A stretch of 37,390 bases of DNA. Source: an uncultured Bacteroidia bacterium (GTDB taxonomy: Bacteria > Bacteroidota > Bacteroidia > Bacteroidales > UBA932). Position 1 is the first letter of the stretch. Each line of letters opens with the position of its first letter. The notes under the pieces are model-generated. The model ran no database searches and was not told where the DNA came from. It was given only the letters and a program-made list of their open reading frames with translations. This document shows, piece after piece, positions 25,255-33,341 of this stretch. The position numbers and the translations under genes are program-made. Location: assembly GCA_902774155.1 (NCBI GenBank), contig CACYHF010000006.1:1-37390 (forward strand), given 5' to 3'.

Positions 25255-27444
25255 TTATAAACTCAGGGAGAGTTTTACCATAAAATTACACGGAGCCTGG
25301 GGGTATACCCCAATTCCCGTATAAACTTGCCCGGTGGAGGGATCATAGCTCTCCCAACGCCATCCGGAGGCGTAATAAATCCTATTGAACAAGTTGTTCA
25401 CGTAGGCGGTTATTCCCAGCTGCTTTCCGCCGCCCCACGTAAACGTATGCCCCACAGACAGATTGGCCACCCAATAGGCCGGGATGGCCATCTCGGAACG
25501 CATGGAGTTGTCCAGGAACTGCTTACCCACGTATTTCGCATCCAACGCCACCTGCCCGCCCTTCCAGGGACGCAGCGTAAGGCGAGCCATGCCGATGAGC
25601 GACGGAGACATGAGCATGGTGGTCTTCCCGTAGTGGACGGCATGCGTGCCGGAGTAATCGGAATAAGGAATGTAGGAGGTATAATCGGCAATCTGGTTCA
25701 TGGAAAGGGTGGCGTTGCCATCCAGTCGAAGCCAGCGCAGGGGTTCCCAGCCGGCACAGAGTTCCACGCCACGGCGCCAGGCCCGGGGGACATTCTCCTT
25801 GATGGCATAGCCGCTGGAAGACAGGCGTCCGGTCTCCAGCAACATATCCCAGTATTCCATAAAATAGAGGTTGGCCGATGCCGAAAATCGCCCGGAGGCA
25901 AAGGCGTAACCCGCCTCCACATCCAGCATCCGTTCCGGAGAAATCGGTGATGCCTCCCCTTTCACGTTATCCTTTATATCGCCCCGTCCCGGTTCGCGGT
26001 GTCCCAGGGCTACCGAAGCATATAGCTTGTGCCACCCCCACGCAGCCGTGACGCCGGCGCGGGGATTGAAAAAATTCCAGTCCCGTTTATAGGAGAGTTT
26101 ATCGGCCTCGGCGCCGCCATATTCCAGCCAGTCATCGTCCGTCCCTTCCAGACGGTAGTCAAGGCCGCGATACTGGAGGTCGGCATAGGCAGTGAGCCAG
26201 TCCAACGGCTTGTATTCGGCCCGGGCAAAGACCGAAAAATCCAGTTTCAAGGCCGAATTGTCGTACCAGTTCAGCTGGGCGTAGGGATAATCGGCCCCCA
26301 ACTGCTTGGCCCAAAGCACCTTCCCGTTATGGATGCCCAGATAGCCGCTTTCACTCACGCCGGCCGATGCATTCCACCTCCCGCGCGTATATTTCACCTG
26401 AGCCTGGCCCACCAGCAGGCTGTTTTCCATGCGCTTCTGGTAAATGAGATCGCTTCTACCCAGTTCCTTGGGAAAGCCGTAATTCACCAGCTTCTTGTTC
26501 ACCTTATAGTATTCGTCGTAGCCGTTCCCGTAGGTATAGTTGGCCGTGACCGTCAGATACAGGCCTTGTGTAAATGAATGAGTATAATTGGCTTGCAGAT
26601 GGTGCTGAAGGTAGTTGTCCGTCTGGTTGTCGTAATAGTAGACGTTGCCTTTCTCGTCGTAATATTCTCCCGCGCCATTGTACCGGCGATCCTTGTAGTA
26701 CTGCTCCAGTTCAATGCCGTCCCAGGTGATGCCGCTGCGCTGCTTTCCCATGAGCCAGGTGAACCGTACAGAATTGCGCCGGCCCAGCCATCCCAGCGTC
26801 ACAAAGGCCGAATGCGAGCGCACGAAGGCGTTGCGGATATAGCCGTCGGTGCTGCCGTGCGAATAGGCGGCCGTCGCATACCAGCCCTTCCGGCTACGGC
26901 CCGTGGACCCGCTCACTGTGGTGATAAACGTGTTGTAAGAACCTGCACTGAGATCGGCCGATACCCAAGGATCCGGGCTAACGAACGCAGTGTTCATATT
27001 GATGCTGGCCCCGAACGCACCGGCTCCGTTGGCGCTGGTACCCAGCCCGCGTTGCACCTGCACGCTGGAAATGAGGCTGCTCAGGGAAGGGATGTTCACC
27101 CAGAACACCTCCTGGCTTTCGGCATCGTTGAGGGTGATGCCGTTTAGCGTCACATTGATCTGGGAACCCTTGCTGCCCCGGATGGTCATGGCCGAATTCC
27201 CCAGTCCGGTGCCGCCTTCGTTGTAGGTAACCACGGAGGGCAGCAGGTTCAGGGCCATGGGCAGCGAATGCATGGGATTCGCCTGCCGGAGGGCCTCCTT
27301 GCCCACATTTTCGTAACTGACGGGGGTGTTGCTGCCGGCCCGGGAGGCCGATACCACTACGGAGTCCAGACGCTCCGTTTTCTCCTGCGCTGCGGCACAG
27401 AGTGACAGCGCACACAGCACTGCCGATAAGACATTCTTTTTCAT
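25255..27444 (-). CDS. TonB-dependent outer-membrane receptor, probably for thiamin
   Basis: This 729-residue receptor has a signal peptide (1-19, ending CAAAQ), a TonB-box-like LDSVVVSASR stretch near residue 27, a plug domain (about 45-160) containing GSAMTIRGSKGSQINV-type sequence, and a 22-strand-type barrel ending in an aromatic-poor VKLSLSL. On barrel sequence alone the substrate would be unknown. A TPP riboswitch overlaps its start codon, and such receptors under THI-box control in Bacteroidetes are known as outer-membrane thiamin transporters (for example the B. thetaiotaomicron OMthi). Import of thiamin, thiamin phosphate or a precursor is therefore the best call. No pnuT or thiamin pyrophosphokinase is adjacent. 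Confidence 0.85.
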   Translation of the reverse strand: MKKNVLSAVLCALSLCAAAQEKTERLDSVVVSASRAGSNTPVSYENVGKEALRQANPMHSLPMALNLLPSVVTYNEGGTGLGNSAMTIRGSKGSQINVTLNGITLNDAESQEVFWVNIPSLSSLISSVQVQRGLGTSANGAGAFGASINMNTAFVSPDPWVSADLSAGSYNTFITTVSGSTGRSRKGWYATAAYSHGSTDGYIRNAFVRSHSAFVTLGWLGRRNSVRFTWLMGKQRSGITWDGIELEQYYKDRRYNGAGEYYDEKGNVYYYDNQTDNYLQHHLQANYTHSFTQGLYLTVTANYTYGNGYDEYYKVNKKLVNYGFPKELGRSDLIYQKRMENSLLVGQAQVKYTRGRWNASAGVSESGYLGIHNGKVLWAKQLGADYPYAQLNWYDNSALKLDFSVFARAEYKPLDWLTAYADLQYRGLDYRLEGTDDDWLEYGGAEADKLSYKRDWNFFNPRAGVTAAWGWHKLYASVALGHREPGRGDIKDNVKGEASPISPERMLDVEAGYAFASGRFSASANLYFMEYWDMLLETGRLSSSGYAIKENVPRAWRRGVELCAGWEPLRWLRLDGNATLSMNQIADYTSYIPYSDYSGTHAVHYGKTTMLMSPSLIGMARLTLRPWKGGQVALDAKYVGKQFLDNSMRSEMAIPAYWVANLSVGHTFTWGGGKQLGITAYVNNLFNRIYYASGWRWESYDPSTGQVYTGIGVYPQAPCNFMVKLSLSL

Positions 27445-27517
27445 TTCCTTACGACGGTATCAACCGTATCAAGTTCAAAGGGACTCTCTCAATCCTTTTC
27501 AGGATACCCCTAAAATG
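27442..27517 (-). promoter_or_regulatory. TPP riboswitch (THI element) overlapping the receptor start
   Basis: The minus strand carries the TPP aptamer core: GGGGTATCC, a P3 hairpin ATCCT-GAAA-AGGAT, TTGAGA, then CCCTTTGAACTTGAT, a P5 hairpin ACGGT-TGAT-ACCGT, and CGTAAGGAAA. These match the conserved CUGAGA, ACCCUUUGAACCUGAU and GCGUAGGGAA blocks. The closing stem P1 pairs CATTT (27517-27513) with AAATG (27446-27442), so the start codon and the AAGGA ribosome-binding stretch sit in the 3' part of the aptamer. Thiamin pyrophosphate binding should thus block translation. It starts only 4 bases after the stop of the preceding gene. Confidence 0.93.
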
Positions 27518-27520
27518 TTA

Positions 27521-28270
27521 TTACTTTTTTACTAATTCTATCATATACATCCGGGGCCAGTTTTTACCGGTGAGGTAAATGTGGCCGACGGAGTCGATGG
27601 CAATTCCATTGAGTACATCCGTTTCTGCCGTACGGAGTTTGGCGGGCAGGAGGCCTTTGCAGTCAATGAGGCCTTCTACCTTACCGTTATCGGGATTGAT
27701 GATCACAATGGAGTCCGTGGTGTAAAGGTTGGCCCAGATTTTTCCGTCTATCCATTCCATTTCGTTCAGGTTCCGGACGGGACGGCCGTTCAGGGTCACC
27801 GGCTGGCGGCGCTGGACTTTCATATCCTTGTCCAGGAAATACAGCGTGGCGCTTCCGTCGCTGGCAATGAGCTGCTTGCCGTCGGTGGTGAGGCCCCAGC
27901 CTTCGCGGGGATAAGAAACGGTGGACTGGTAGGTTAGCGTGGCGGGATCGTAGCGGAAGGCCACCTTGTTGGTCCAGGTGAGCACGTATAGGATGTTGTC
28001 CAGAATGACGGATCCTTCGCCGAAATACTTCTTGTTCAGCCTTTTTTCGGCTGTGGGTTCTCCTGTGGCCAAGTCTACGGTGCGGATGGTGCTTTCGCCG
28101 TACTGGCCGGTGGTCTCGTACAGGGTACCGTCATGGAAAAAGAGCCCCTGGGTATAGGCATCGGTGCGGTGCGGGTATTCCCGTACCACCTTCACCGTGT
28201 ACTCCTTTACCTGCGCGTGTGTGCAGGCACAAAGGAGCAATGCTAACAACAGGAGCGGCAGTTTCCTCAT
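27521..28270 (-). CDS. Glutaminyl-peptide cyclotransferase-like lipoprotein
   Basis: This 249-residue protein has a lipoprotein signal (LLLCAC, probable lipidated Cys16) and then a single five-bladed-propeller-type domain. Segments such as HRTDAYTQGLFFHDGTLYET, GEGSVILDNILYVLTWTN, NEMEWIDGKIWANLY and VLNGIAIDSVGHIYLTGKNWP are characteristic of the plant-type glutamine cyclotransferase family (Glu_cyclase_2). The enzyme converts N-terminal glutamine to pyroglutamate in exported proteins or peptides. Its start overlaps the stop of the DUF1846 gene by four bases (ATGA), so they are coupled. The TPP aptamer begins 4 bases after its stop. Confidence 0.88.
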   Translation of the reverse strand: MRKLPLLLLALLLCACTHAQVKEYTVKVVREYPHRTDAYTQGLFFHDGTLYETTGQYGESTIRTVDLATGEPTAEKRLNKKYFGEGSVILDNILYVLTWTNKVAFRYDPATLTYQSTVSYPREGWGLTTDGKQLIASDGSATLYFLDKDMKVQRRQPVTLNGRPVRNLNEMEWIDGKIWANLYTTDSIVIINPDNGKVEGLIDCKGLLPAKLRTAETDVLNGIAIDSVGHIYLTGKNWPRMYMIELVKK

Positions 28271-29739
28271 ACTTTCTTGATCTTACGGACAGGGTCGCAG
28301 GTGAGGCCGATGCCCAGTTTCTTGAAGGTCTTGCGGTCCACCTCGCTGAGCATCACGGTGGAATGCACCTGGGCGCCGTTCAGATTGGGCAGCTGTTCCA
28401 GGGCCAGACGGCAGTTTTCGTCCAGACGGCCCATCATAGAGATGGCCACCAGCACCTCGTCCGTATGGAGACGCGGATTGTGGCCGTGCAGGTATTCCAC
28501 TTTCAGTTTCTGGATGGGCTGGATCATAGTCTGCGGAATGAGCTTCACATTGTGGGCGATGCCCGCCAAATACTTCAAAGCATTCAAAAGCAGTGCCGCG
28601 CTGGGGCCCAGCAGGGGGCTGGTCTCGCCGGTGAGGATGGTGCCGTCGGCCAGTTCAATGGCGGCGGTGGCCTTCTGGGCCTTCTCCAGCCGTTCGCGGG
28701 CGGCTACCACGCATTTGCGGTCCTGTACGGTGAGCTTGGCCCGTTTCATCAGCAGGGCCAGTTTGTTCACCTCGCTTTCCGTGGCTTTGCCATCGGCAAA
28801 ATTGCACAGGGAGGTGAAATAGCGGCGGATAATTTCCTGCAGGGAGGCCTGGCGGCACACTTCGTCGTCGCTGATGCAATAGCCGATCATATTCACGCCC
28901 ATATCGGTGGGCGACTTGTACGGAGCCTCTCCGTAGATGTTCTCGAAGATGGCGTTCATCACCGGGAAAATCTCGATGTCGCGGTTGTAGTTCACGGCTG
29001 TTTCCCCGTAGGCGTCCAGGTGGAAGGGATCGATCATATTCACGTCTTCCAGATCTGCGGTGGCGGCTTCGTAGGCGATGTTCACGGGATGCGTGAGCGG
29101 CATGTTCCACACCGGGAAGGTCTCGAATTTGGCATAGCCGGCCTTCACGCCGCGCCGGTTCTCCTGGTACAGCTGGCTCAGGCACACGGCCATTTTGCCG
29201 CTGCCGGGGCCGGGTGCCGTAACCACGATGAGGGACTTGGTGGTTTCTACGAAATCGTTTTTGCCGAAACCTTCGTCCGAATCGATCAGGGCTACATTGT
29301 TGGGATAGCCCTCGATGGTATAGTGGTAATAGACATGGATGCCCATCTTTTCCAGGCGCTTGCGGTAAGCTTCGGCGCTGGCCTGGCCGTTGAAATGAGT
29401 AATGACCACACTGTTCACGCAAAGCTCCCGGTCCAGGAATTCGTCCCGCAGGCGCAGCACATCCATATCGTAGGTGATGCCCAGATCGGCCCGGATCTTA
29501 TTTTTCTCGATGTCTACGGCGCTGATAACGATGATAATCTCCATATCGTCCTTCAACTGCATGAGCATCTGGAGTTTACTGTCGGGTTCAAACCCCGGGA
29601 GCACGCGGCTGGCGTGGTAGTCGTCGAACAGTTTGCCGCCGAATTCCATATACAATTTGTCACCAAAGGCGGCAATGCGCTCCTTGATGTGCTCCGACTG
29701 GATTTTCAGGTATTTTGCGTTGTCGAACCCGTATTTCAT
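28267..29739 (-). CDS. DUF1846 (UPF0371) family protein
   Basis: This 490-residue cytoplasmic protein matches the DUF1846 family, whose members begin KYGFDNAKYLKIQSEHIKER as here. Other recognisable segments are IEKNKIRADLGITYDMDVLR, VTAPGPGSGKMAVCLSQLY (a P-loop-like stretch near residue 215), and a C-terminal LHGHNPRLHTDEVLVAIS. I choose the ATG at 29739. The ATG at 29784 would add 15 residues, but the predicted promoter -7 element lies within that extension. The family's activity is not established to my knowledge. It heads the operon with the cyclotransferase-like gene and the thiamin receptor. Confidence 0.9.
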   Translation of the reverse strand: MKYGFDNAKYLKIQSEHIKERIAAFGDKLYMEFGGKLFDDYHASRVLPGFEPDSKLQMLMQLKDDMEIIIVISAVDIEKNKIRADLGITYDMDVLRLRDEFLDRELCVNSVVITHFNGQASAEAYRKRLEKMGIHVYYHYTIEGYPNNVALIDSDEGFGKNDFVETTKSLIVVTAPGPGSGKMAVCLSQLYQENRRGVKAGYAKFETFPVWNMPLTHPVNIAYEAATADLEDVNMIDPFHLDAYGETAVNYNRDIEIFPVMNAIFENIYGEAPYKSPTDMGVNMIGYCISDDEVCRQASLQEIIRRYFTSLCNFADGKATESEVNKLALLMKRAKLTVQDRKCVVAARERLEKAQKATAAIELADGTILTGETSPLLGPSAALLLNALKYLAGIAHNVKLIPQTMIQPIQKLKVEYLHGHNPRLHTDEVLVAISMMGRLDENCRLALEQLPNLNGAQVHSTVMLSEVDRKTFKKLGIGLTCDPVRKIKKV

Positions 29740-29769
29740 GTGCGCGAATGTGTTGTGGTAAATACGGGA

Positions 29770-29822
29770 TACAAAATTAGGCATTTTTCTCAGAATTGCA
29801 GAAAATATTGCCTAATTTTGTA
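29770..29822. promoter_or_regulatory. Mirror-image divergent promoters in a 14-bp inverted repeat
   Basis: TACAAAATTAGGCA (29770-29783) and TGCCTAATTTTGTA (29809-29822) are exact reverse complements separated by 25 bases. Each arm carries TAATTTTG, a match to the -7 element TAnnTTTG: minus strand 29779-29772 for the DUF1846 operon, plus strand 29813-29820 for the FGE-like gene. The symmetry may reflect only the shared promoter sequence or a binding site for a dimeric regulator. Confidence 0.65.
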
Positions 29823-29837
29823 CAAATTGAATCCTTT

Positions 29838-31604
29838 ATGAGTGGCTCTCTCCTCCTATCACTTCTCCTTCAAGTACTTCTGCCGCAAATGGTGGAGATT
29901 CCCTCCGGTTCCTTTACTATGGGAACAGCCCAGCCGCCTATGGAAGACTGGGACGAAGCCCCCGCCCGTTGCATATCGGTCCCGGCTTTTCGGATGAGCG
30001 CCACGGAAATCACCAACGCCCAGTTCGAGGCCTTCGACCCTTCGCACCGCACCCTGCGGGGATACAAAGGTTTTTCAAAGGCCGATGATGAGGCCGTGGT
30101 GATGGTTTCCTGGGAAGAAGCCACGGCCTACTGCCAATGGCTCTCCCAGCGCACCGGACGGCCTTTCCGCCTGCCCACGGAAGCAGAATGGGAATATGCC
30201 TGCCGCGCCGGTACGGAATCGGCCTACAATACCGGCGATATCTTCCCGGAAAGCCAGTGGAAAGTGCAGAAGAACACCCGCTACAAAGAGCCCGTTTCCC
30301 TGCAAGTGGCTCTGTTCGAGCCCAATGCATGGGGGCTGTTTGACATGCACGGCAACGTAGAGGAATGGTGCCTGGATCATTACGGCAATACCGAATTCCG
30401 CGTGGTGCGCGGTGGCAGCCACAACACACCGGTCCGGTATCTGCGCAGCGCCAACCGCAGCGCCTCCGTTCCCCAGGACCGTTCCGTCCTGCTGGGCTTC
30501 CGGGTGGTAGAAGGACAACTTCCGGGAGCAAATATGGCCTCCAGCGCTCCCGGAAGTGCAAAAACAACCGTTCCGGGAGCAAAATGGCCCTCCTGTGCTC
30601 CCGAAGCACTGTTCGCCGAGCCGCTGCCTTATGTGCTGCCGCCGGGGGAGGGCGTGACGCCTTTCTATGCCCACAACCACCAGCCGGCCGTCACCTGGAC
30701 GCCGGACGGAGACCTGCTGGCCATCTGGTTCTCCACGGATGCAGAAGCCGGACGTGAGATGGTGGTGCTGCAGTCCCGCTTCCACGAGGGCCGATGGTTC
30801 CCCGCCTCCCTCTTCTACAAGGTTCCGGACCGCAATATGACAGGTTGCGCGCTGCTCACGTTGGAAGACCGGATCCTGCATTTCCAGGGCATCGGCGATG
30901 CCGGGGAATGGAAAGACCTGGCCCTGGGCCTGCGTGAAAGCACGGACGGCGGATACACCTGGACGGACATCCGCCTCATTGAGCCGGAGCACGAGGTCCG
31001 GCATCAGGTAATTGCCGGACCCATCGTCACAAAAGACGGGCGCATCCTCCTGTGCTGCGATGCCGGACCGGGCGGACAGGACGGCACTTCCCTGCACGTT
31101 TCCCGGGACGGCGGCCTCACCTGGGAAGATACCGGCAGTACCATCGCCGGCATCCACGCGGGCATCGTGGAACGGAAAGATGGTTCGCTGATGGCTTTCG
31201 GCCGGGGCAATGCCATCGCCGGCCAGATGCCCTGCAGCATTTCCCGGGACGGGGGCTACACCTGGGACTATTCCGCAACGGAATTCCCGCCTATCGGCAG
31301 CGGACAGCGCCTGATTCTTAAGCGTTTGCAGGAGGGGCCCCTGATGCTCTGCTCCTTCGGCCCGGACGGCCTGTATGTGGCGCTGAGCTACGATGAAGGC
31401 GTTAACTGGCCGGTGAAAAAACTCCTTACAGACGGGAAGACGCGTGTACTGGACGGCGGGGCCTGGACCGGAACCTTCACCCTGGACGCTACGCACGCTG
31501 AACCCAAAGGCTACCTGGCCTGCACCCAGACTCCGGACGGCGTAATCCACCTCCTCAGCTCCCGCGTGCACTACCGCTTTAACCTGGCCTGGATCCAGGA
31601 ATAG
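29838..31604 (+). CDS. Fusion of FGE-like (SUMF1) domain and sialidase-like BNR propeller
   Basis: This 588-residue exported protein starts at the ATG at 29838, downstream of the predicted -7 element; an ATG at 29796 lies before it. After a hydrophobic leader (about 3-16), residues 17-225 form an FGE-sulfatase/EgtB-like domain (MVEIPSGSFTMGT, VSWEEATAYCQWLSQRTGRP, FRLPTEAEWEYACRAG, LFDMHGNVEEWC, VRGGSHN). The RGGS motif is followed by NTPVRYLRSANR with no cysteine where sulfatase-activating FGEs have their catalytic pair, so that activity is unlikely. A repeat-bearing linker (about 228-262) leads to a propeller with Asp-boxes near residues 368, 422, 469 and 517. I see no FRIP motif, so true sialidase activity is uncertain. 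Confidence 0.85.
   Translation: MSGSLLLSLLLQVLLPQMVEIPSGSFTMGTAQPPMEDWDEAPARCISVPAFRMSATEITNAQFEAFDPSHRTLRGYKGFSKADDEAVVMVSWEEATAYCQWLSQRTGRPFRLPTEAEWEYACRAGTESAYNTGDIFPESQWKVQKNTRYKEPVSLQVALFEPNAWGLFDMHGNVEEWCLDHYGNTEFRVVRGGSHNTPVRYLRSANRSASVPQDRSVLLGFRVVEGQLPGANMASSAPGSAKTTVPGAKWPSCAPEALFAEPLPYVLPPGEGVTPFYAHNHQPAVTWTPDGDLLAIWFSTDAEAGREMVVLQSRFHEGRWFPASLFYKVPDRNMTGCALLTLEDRILHFQGIGDAGEWKDLALGLRESTDGGYTWTDIRLIEPEHEVRHQVIAGPIVTKDGRILLCCDAGPGGQDGTSLHVSRDGGLTWEDTGSTIAGIHAGIVERKDGSLMAFGRGNAIAGQMPCSISRDGGYTWDYSATEFPPIGSGQRLILKRLQEGPLMLCSFGPDGLYVALSYDEGVNWPVKKLLTDGKTRVLDGGAWTGTFTLDATHAEPKGYLACTQTPDGVIHLLSSRVHYRFNLAWIQE
30518..30606. repeat. Two tandem palindromic 51-bp units in the interdomain linker
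   Basis: Unit 1 has arms ACTTCCGGGAGC (30518-30529) and GCTCCCGGAAGT (30546-30557), an exact 12-bp inverted repeat. Unit 2 begins 51 bases later with TTCCGGGAGC (30571-30580) and closes with GCTCCCGAAG (30597-30606), an imperfect version. The loops are also alike (AAATATGGCCTCC versus AAAATGGCCCTCC). The 51-bp period equals 17 codons and gives the repeated PGA-rich linker. Confidence 0.75.
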
Positions 31605-31624
31605 GAATATCGGCAACTATTTCG

Positions 31625-31632
31625 TACATTTG
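31625..31632 (+). promoter_or_regulatory. pgi promoter, -7 element TACATTTG
   Basis: TACATTTG matches TAnnTTTG exactly and lies 31 bases before the pgi ATG, right after the stop of the FGE-like gene. The -33 region has no clear TTTG. Confidence 0.5.
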
Positions 31633-31663
31633 CAGATTGGAAAATAACTAATGCACAATATCT

Positions 31664-33001
31664 ATGGTAAAAATTGACGTGAAAGGCTGCGATTCCTTCG
31701 TGGATAGCGCCCTGTACAATGAGTATGTAAACAAGGCCCTGAATGCCTTCGACGTGCTGGAAAGCGAGAATGGCGCCGGCAACGACTTCCTGGGTTGGAA
31801 GCACCTGGCCTCCGAGATGCGGGAAAGCACCCTGGCCGATATCGAGGCCATCAAGGCCGCCTGGGAGAAGAAAGGCGTAGACCTGGTCATCGCCATCGGC
31901 ATCGGCGGCAGCTATCTGGGCGCCAAGTGCGTCATCGAAGCCCTGAGCCACAATTTTGCCAAGCAGCTCAAGAAGAAGGAAGCCGCGGAAGTGGTGTTCG
32001 CCGGCAACAACCTCTCCGAAGAATACCTGGCCGAACTCATGGACCTGGCCTCCGAGCGCAACGTGGCCTGCATCGTCATCTCCAAGAGCGGCACCACCAC
32101 CGAACCCGCCGTGGCCTTCCGCGTGGTGAAGCAGTTCATTGAAAGCCATTACGGCAAGAAGGAAGCCGCCCACAGGATCGTAGCCATCACCGACGCCAAG
32201 AAGGGCGCCCTCAAGACCCTGGCCACCCAGGAAGGCTACAAGACCTTTGTGGTTCCGGACAACGTAGGCGGCCGTTTCAGCGTCTTCACCCCGGTGGGCC
32301 TGCTGCCCATCGCCGTGGCCGGGATGGACATCCGCGCCCTCATAGACGGCGTCAAGAAGGCCGAAAAGGAACTGGCCGTCAAGAGCGCCGAGAATCCTGC
32401 CGTGGTGTATGCCGCCATGCGCAACCTCCTGTTCAAGGAGTACGGCAAGAGCACGGAAATCCTGGTGAACTACAATCCCAAGCTTACCTACGTGGCCGAA
32501 TGGTGGAAGCAGCTCTACGGTGAATCCGAGGGCAAGGACGGCACCGGCATCTATCCCGCCAGCGTGAACAATACGGCCGATCTCCACTCCATGGGCCAGT
32601 TCATCCAGGAAGGCACCCGCATTATGTTCGAGACCGTCCTGCACGTGGACAGCGCCCGCCGCAGCGTGGTGATTGAAAGCGACAGCCAGAACCTGGACCA
32701 GCTGAACTACCTGGCCGGCAAGCACGTGGAACACTGCAACCACATGGCCGAACTGGGCACCCGCATCGCCCACATCGACGGCGGCGTACCCCAGATCCAG
32801 ATCGGCATCGAAACCCTGGATGCCAAGCGCCTGGGCGAAGTCCTGTACTTCTTTGAATTCGCCTGTGGCATCAGCGCTTACACCCTGGGAGTGAATCCGT
32901 TCAACCAGCCCGGTGTGGAAGCCTACAAGAAGAACATGTTCGCTCTTCTGGAGAAGCCCGGCTACGAAGAAGCCACCAAGGCCATCAAGGAGCGGCTGTA
33001 A
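31664..33001 (+). CDS. pgi: Glucose-6-phosphate isomerase
   Basis: This 445-residue cytoplasmic enzyme interconverts glucose 6-phosphate and fructose 6-phosphate in glycolysis and gluconeogenesis. The sugar-phosphate binding segments are clear: IGIGGSYLGAKCVIEAL near residue 75, SKSGTTTEPAVAFR near residue 143, and a PGI signature GGRFSVFTPVGLLP near residue 203. The C-terminal NPFNQPGVEAYKKNMF motif matches the shorter bacterial PGI type. It has its own predicted promoter. RNase P RNA follows directly. Confidence 0.97.
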   Translation: MVKIDVKGCDSFVDSALYNEYVNKALNAFDVLESENGAGNDFLGWKHLASEMRESTLADIEAIKAAWEKKGVDLVIAIGIGGSYLGAKCVIEALSHNFAKQLKKKEAAEVVFAGNNLSEEYLAELMDLASERNVACIVISKSGTTTEPAVAFRVVKQFIESHYGKKEAAHRIVAITDAKKGALKTLATQEGYKTFVVPDNVGGRFSVFTPVGLLPIAVAGMDIRALIDGVKKAEKELAVKSAENPAVVYAAMRNLLFKEYGKSTEILVNYNPKLTYVAEWWKQLYGESEGKDGTGIYPASVNNTADLHSMGQFIQEGTRIMFETVLHVDSARRSVVIESDSQNLDQLNYLAGKHVEHCNHMAELGTRIAHIDGGVPQIQIGIETLDAKRLGEVLYFFEFACGISAYTLGVNPFNQPGVEAYKKNMFALLEKPGYEEATKAIKERL

Positions 33002-33011
33002 TACATTAGAA

Positions 33012-33335
33012 TGGAGGTGCGATCTGTCGCGGCTGCACTGCCGGGCCCCCGTTATCAGGAAGTGCAGCTGAGGAAAGTCCGCACAGGGTAGGGCACCCGG
33101 CTGTGGAAAGCACAGTAGGGAGTAATCTTTAAACAGCGTAACAGAAAAGTACCGCCGGAGTTTTCCGGTAAGGGTGAAAACGCGGGGTAAGAGCCCACGA
33201 CGCTGCATGGCGACATGCCGCGGGTACGTTGTCCGGGCCTGCAAGACCAAATATACCGGCAGATGAGGGCTGCCCGTCCGATGCCGGGGGGTAGGTTGCG
33301 AAGATAAATGACAGATTTATCCCGTGAGGCGGAGC
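33012..33335 (+). ncRNA. rnpB: RNase P RNA, bacterial type A
   Basis: The catalytic RNA that trims tRNA 5' leaders. The conserved blocks appear in order: CTGAGGAAAGTCCGCACAG near 33070, ACAGAAAAGTACCGCC near 33139, GGTAAGGGTGAAAACGCGGGGTAAGAGCCCAC split over 33169-33201, AGACCAAATA near 33244, and GGGTAGGTTGCG near 33290. ATCTGTC (33020-33026) can pair with GACAGAT near 33312-33318, in line with the P2 helix. The 5' and 3' limits are approximate. A degenerate -7 element, TACATTAG, lies at 33002-33009 right after the pgi stop. The RNA ends within a few bases of the convergent sdaA stop. Confidence 0.95.
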
Positions 33336-33341
33336 ATTTTG

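Noticed and set aside
28219-29841. 540-codon plus-strand frame opposite the DUF1846 gene
   Set aside because: The translation is His/Gly/Val-rich without motifs, whereas the minus-strand frame matches DUF1846 throughout.
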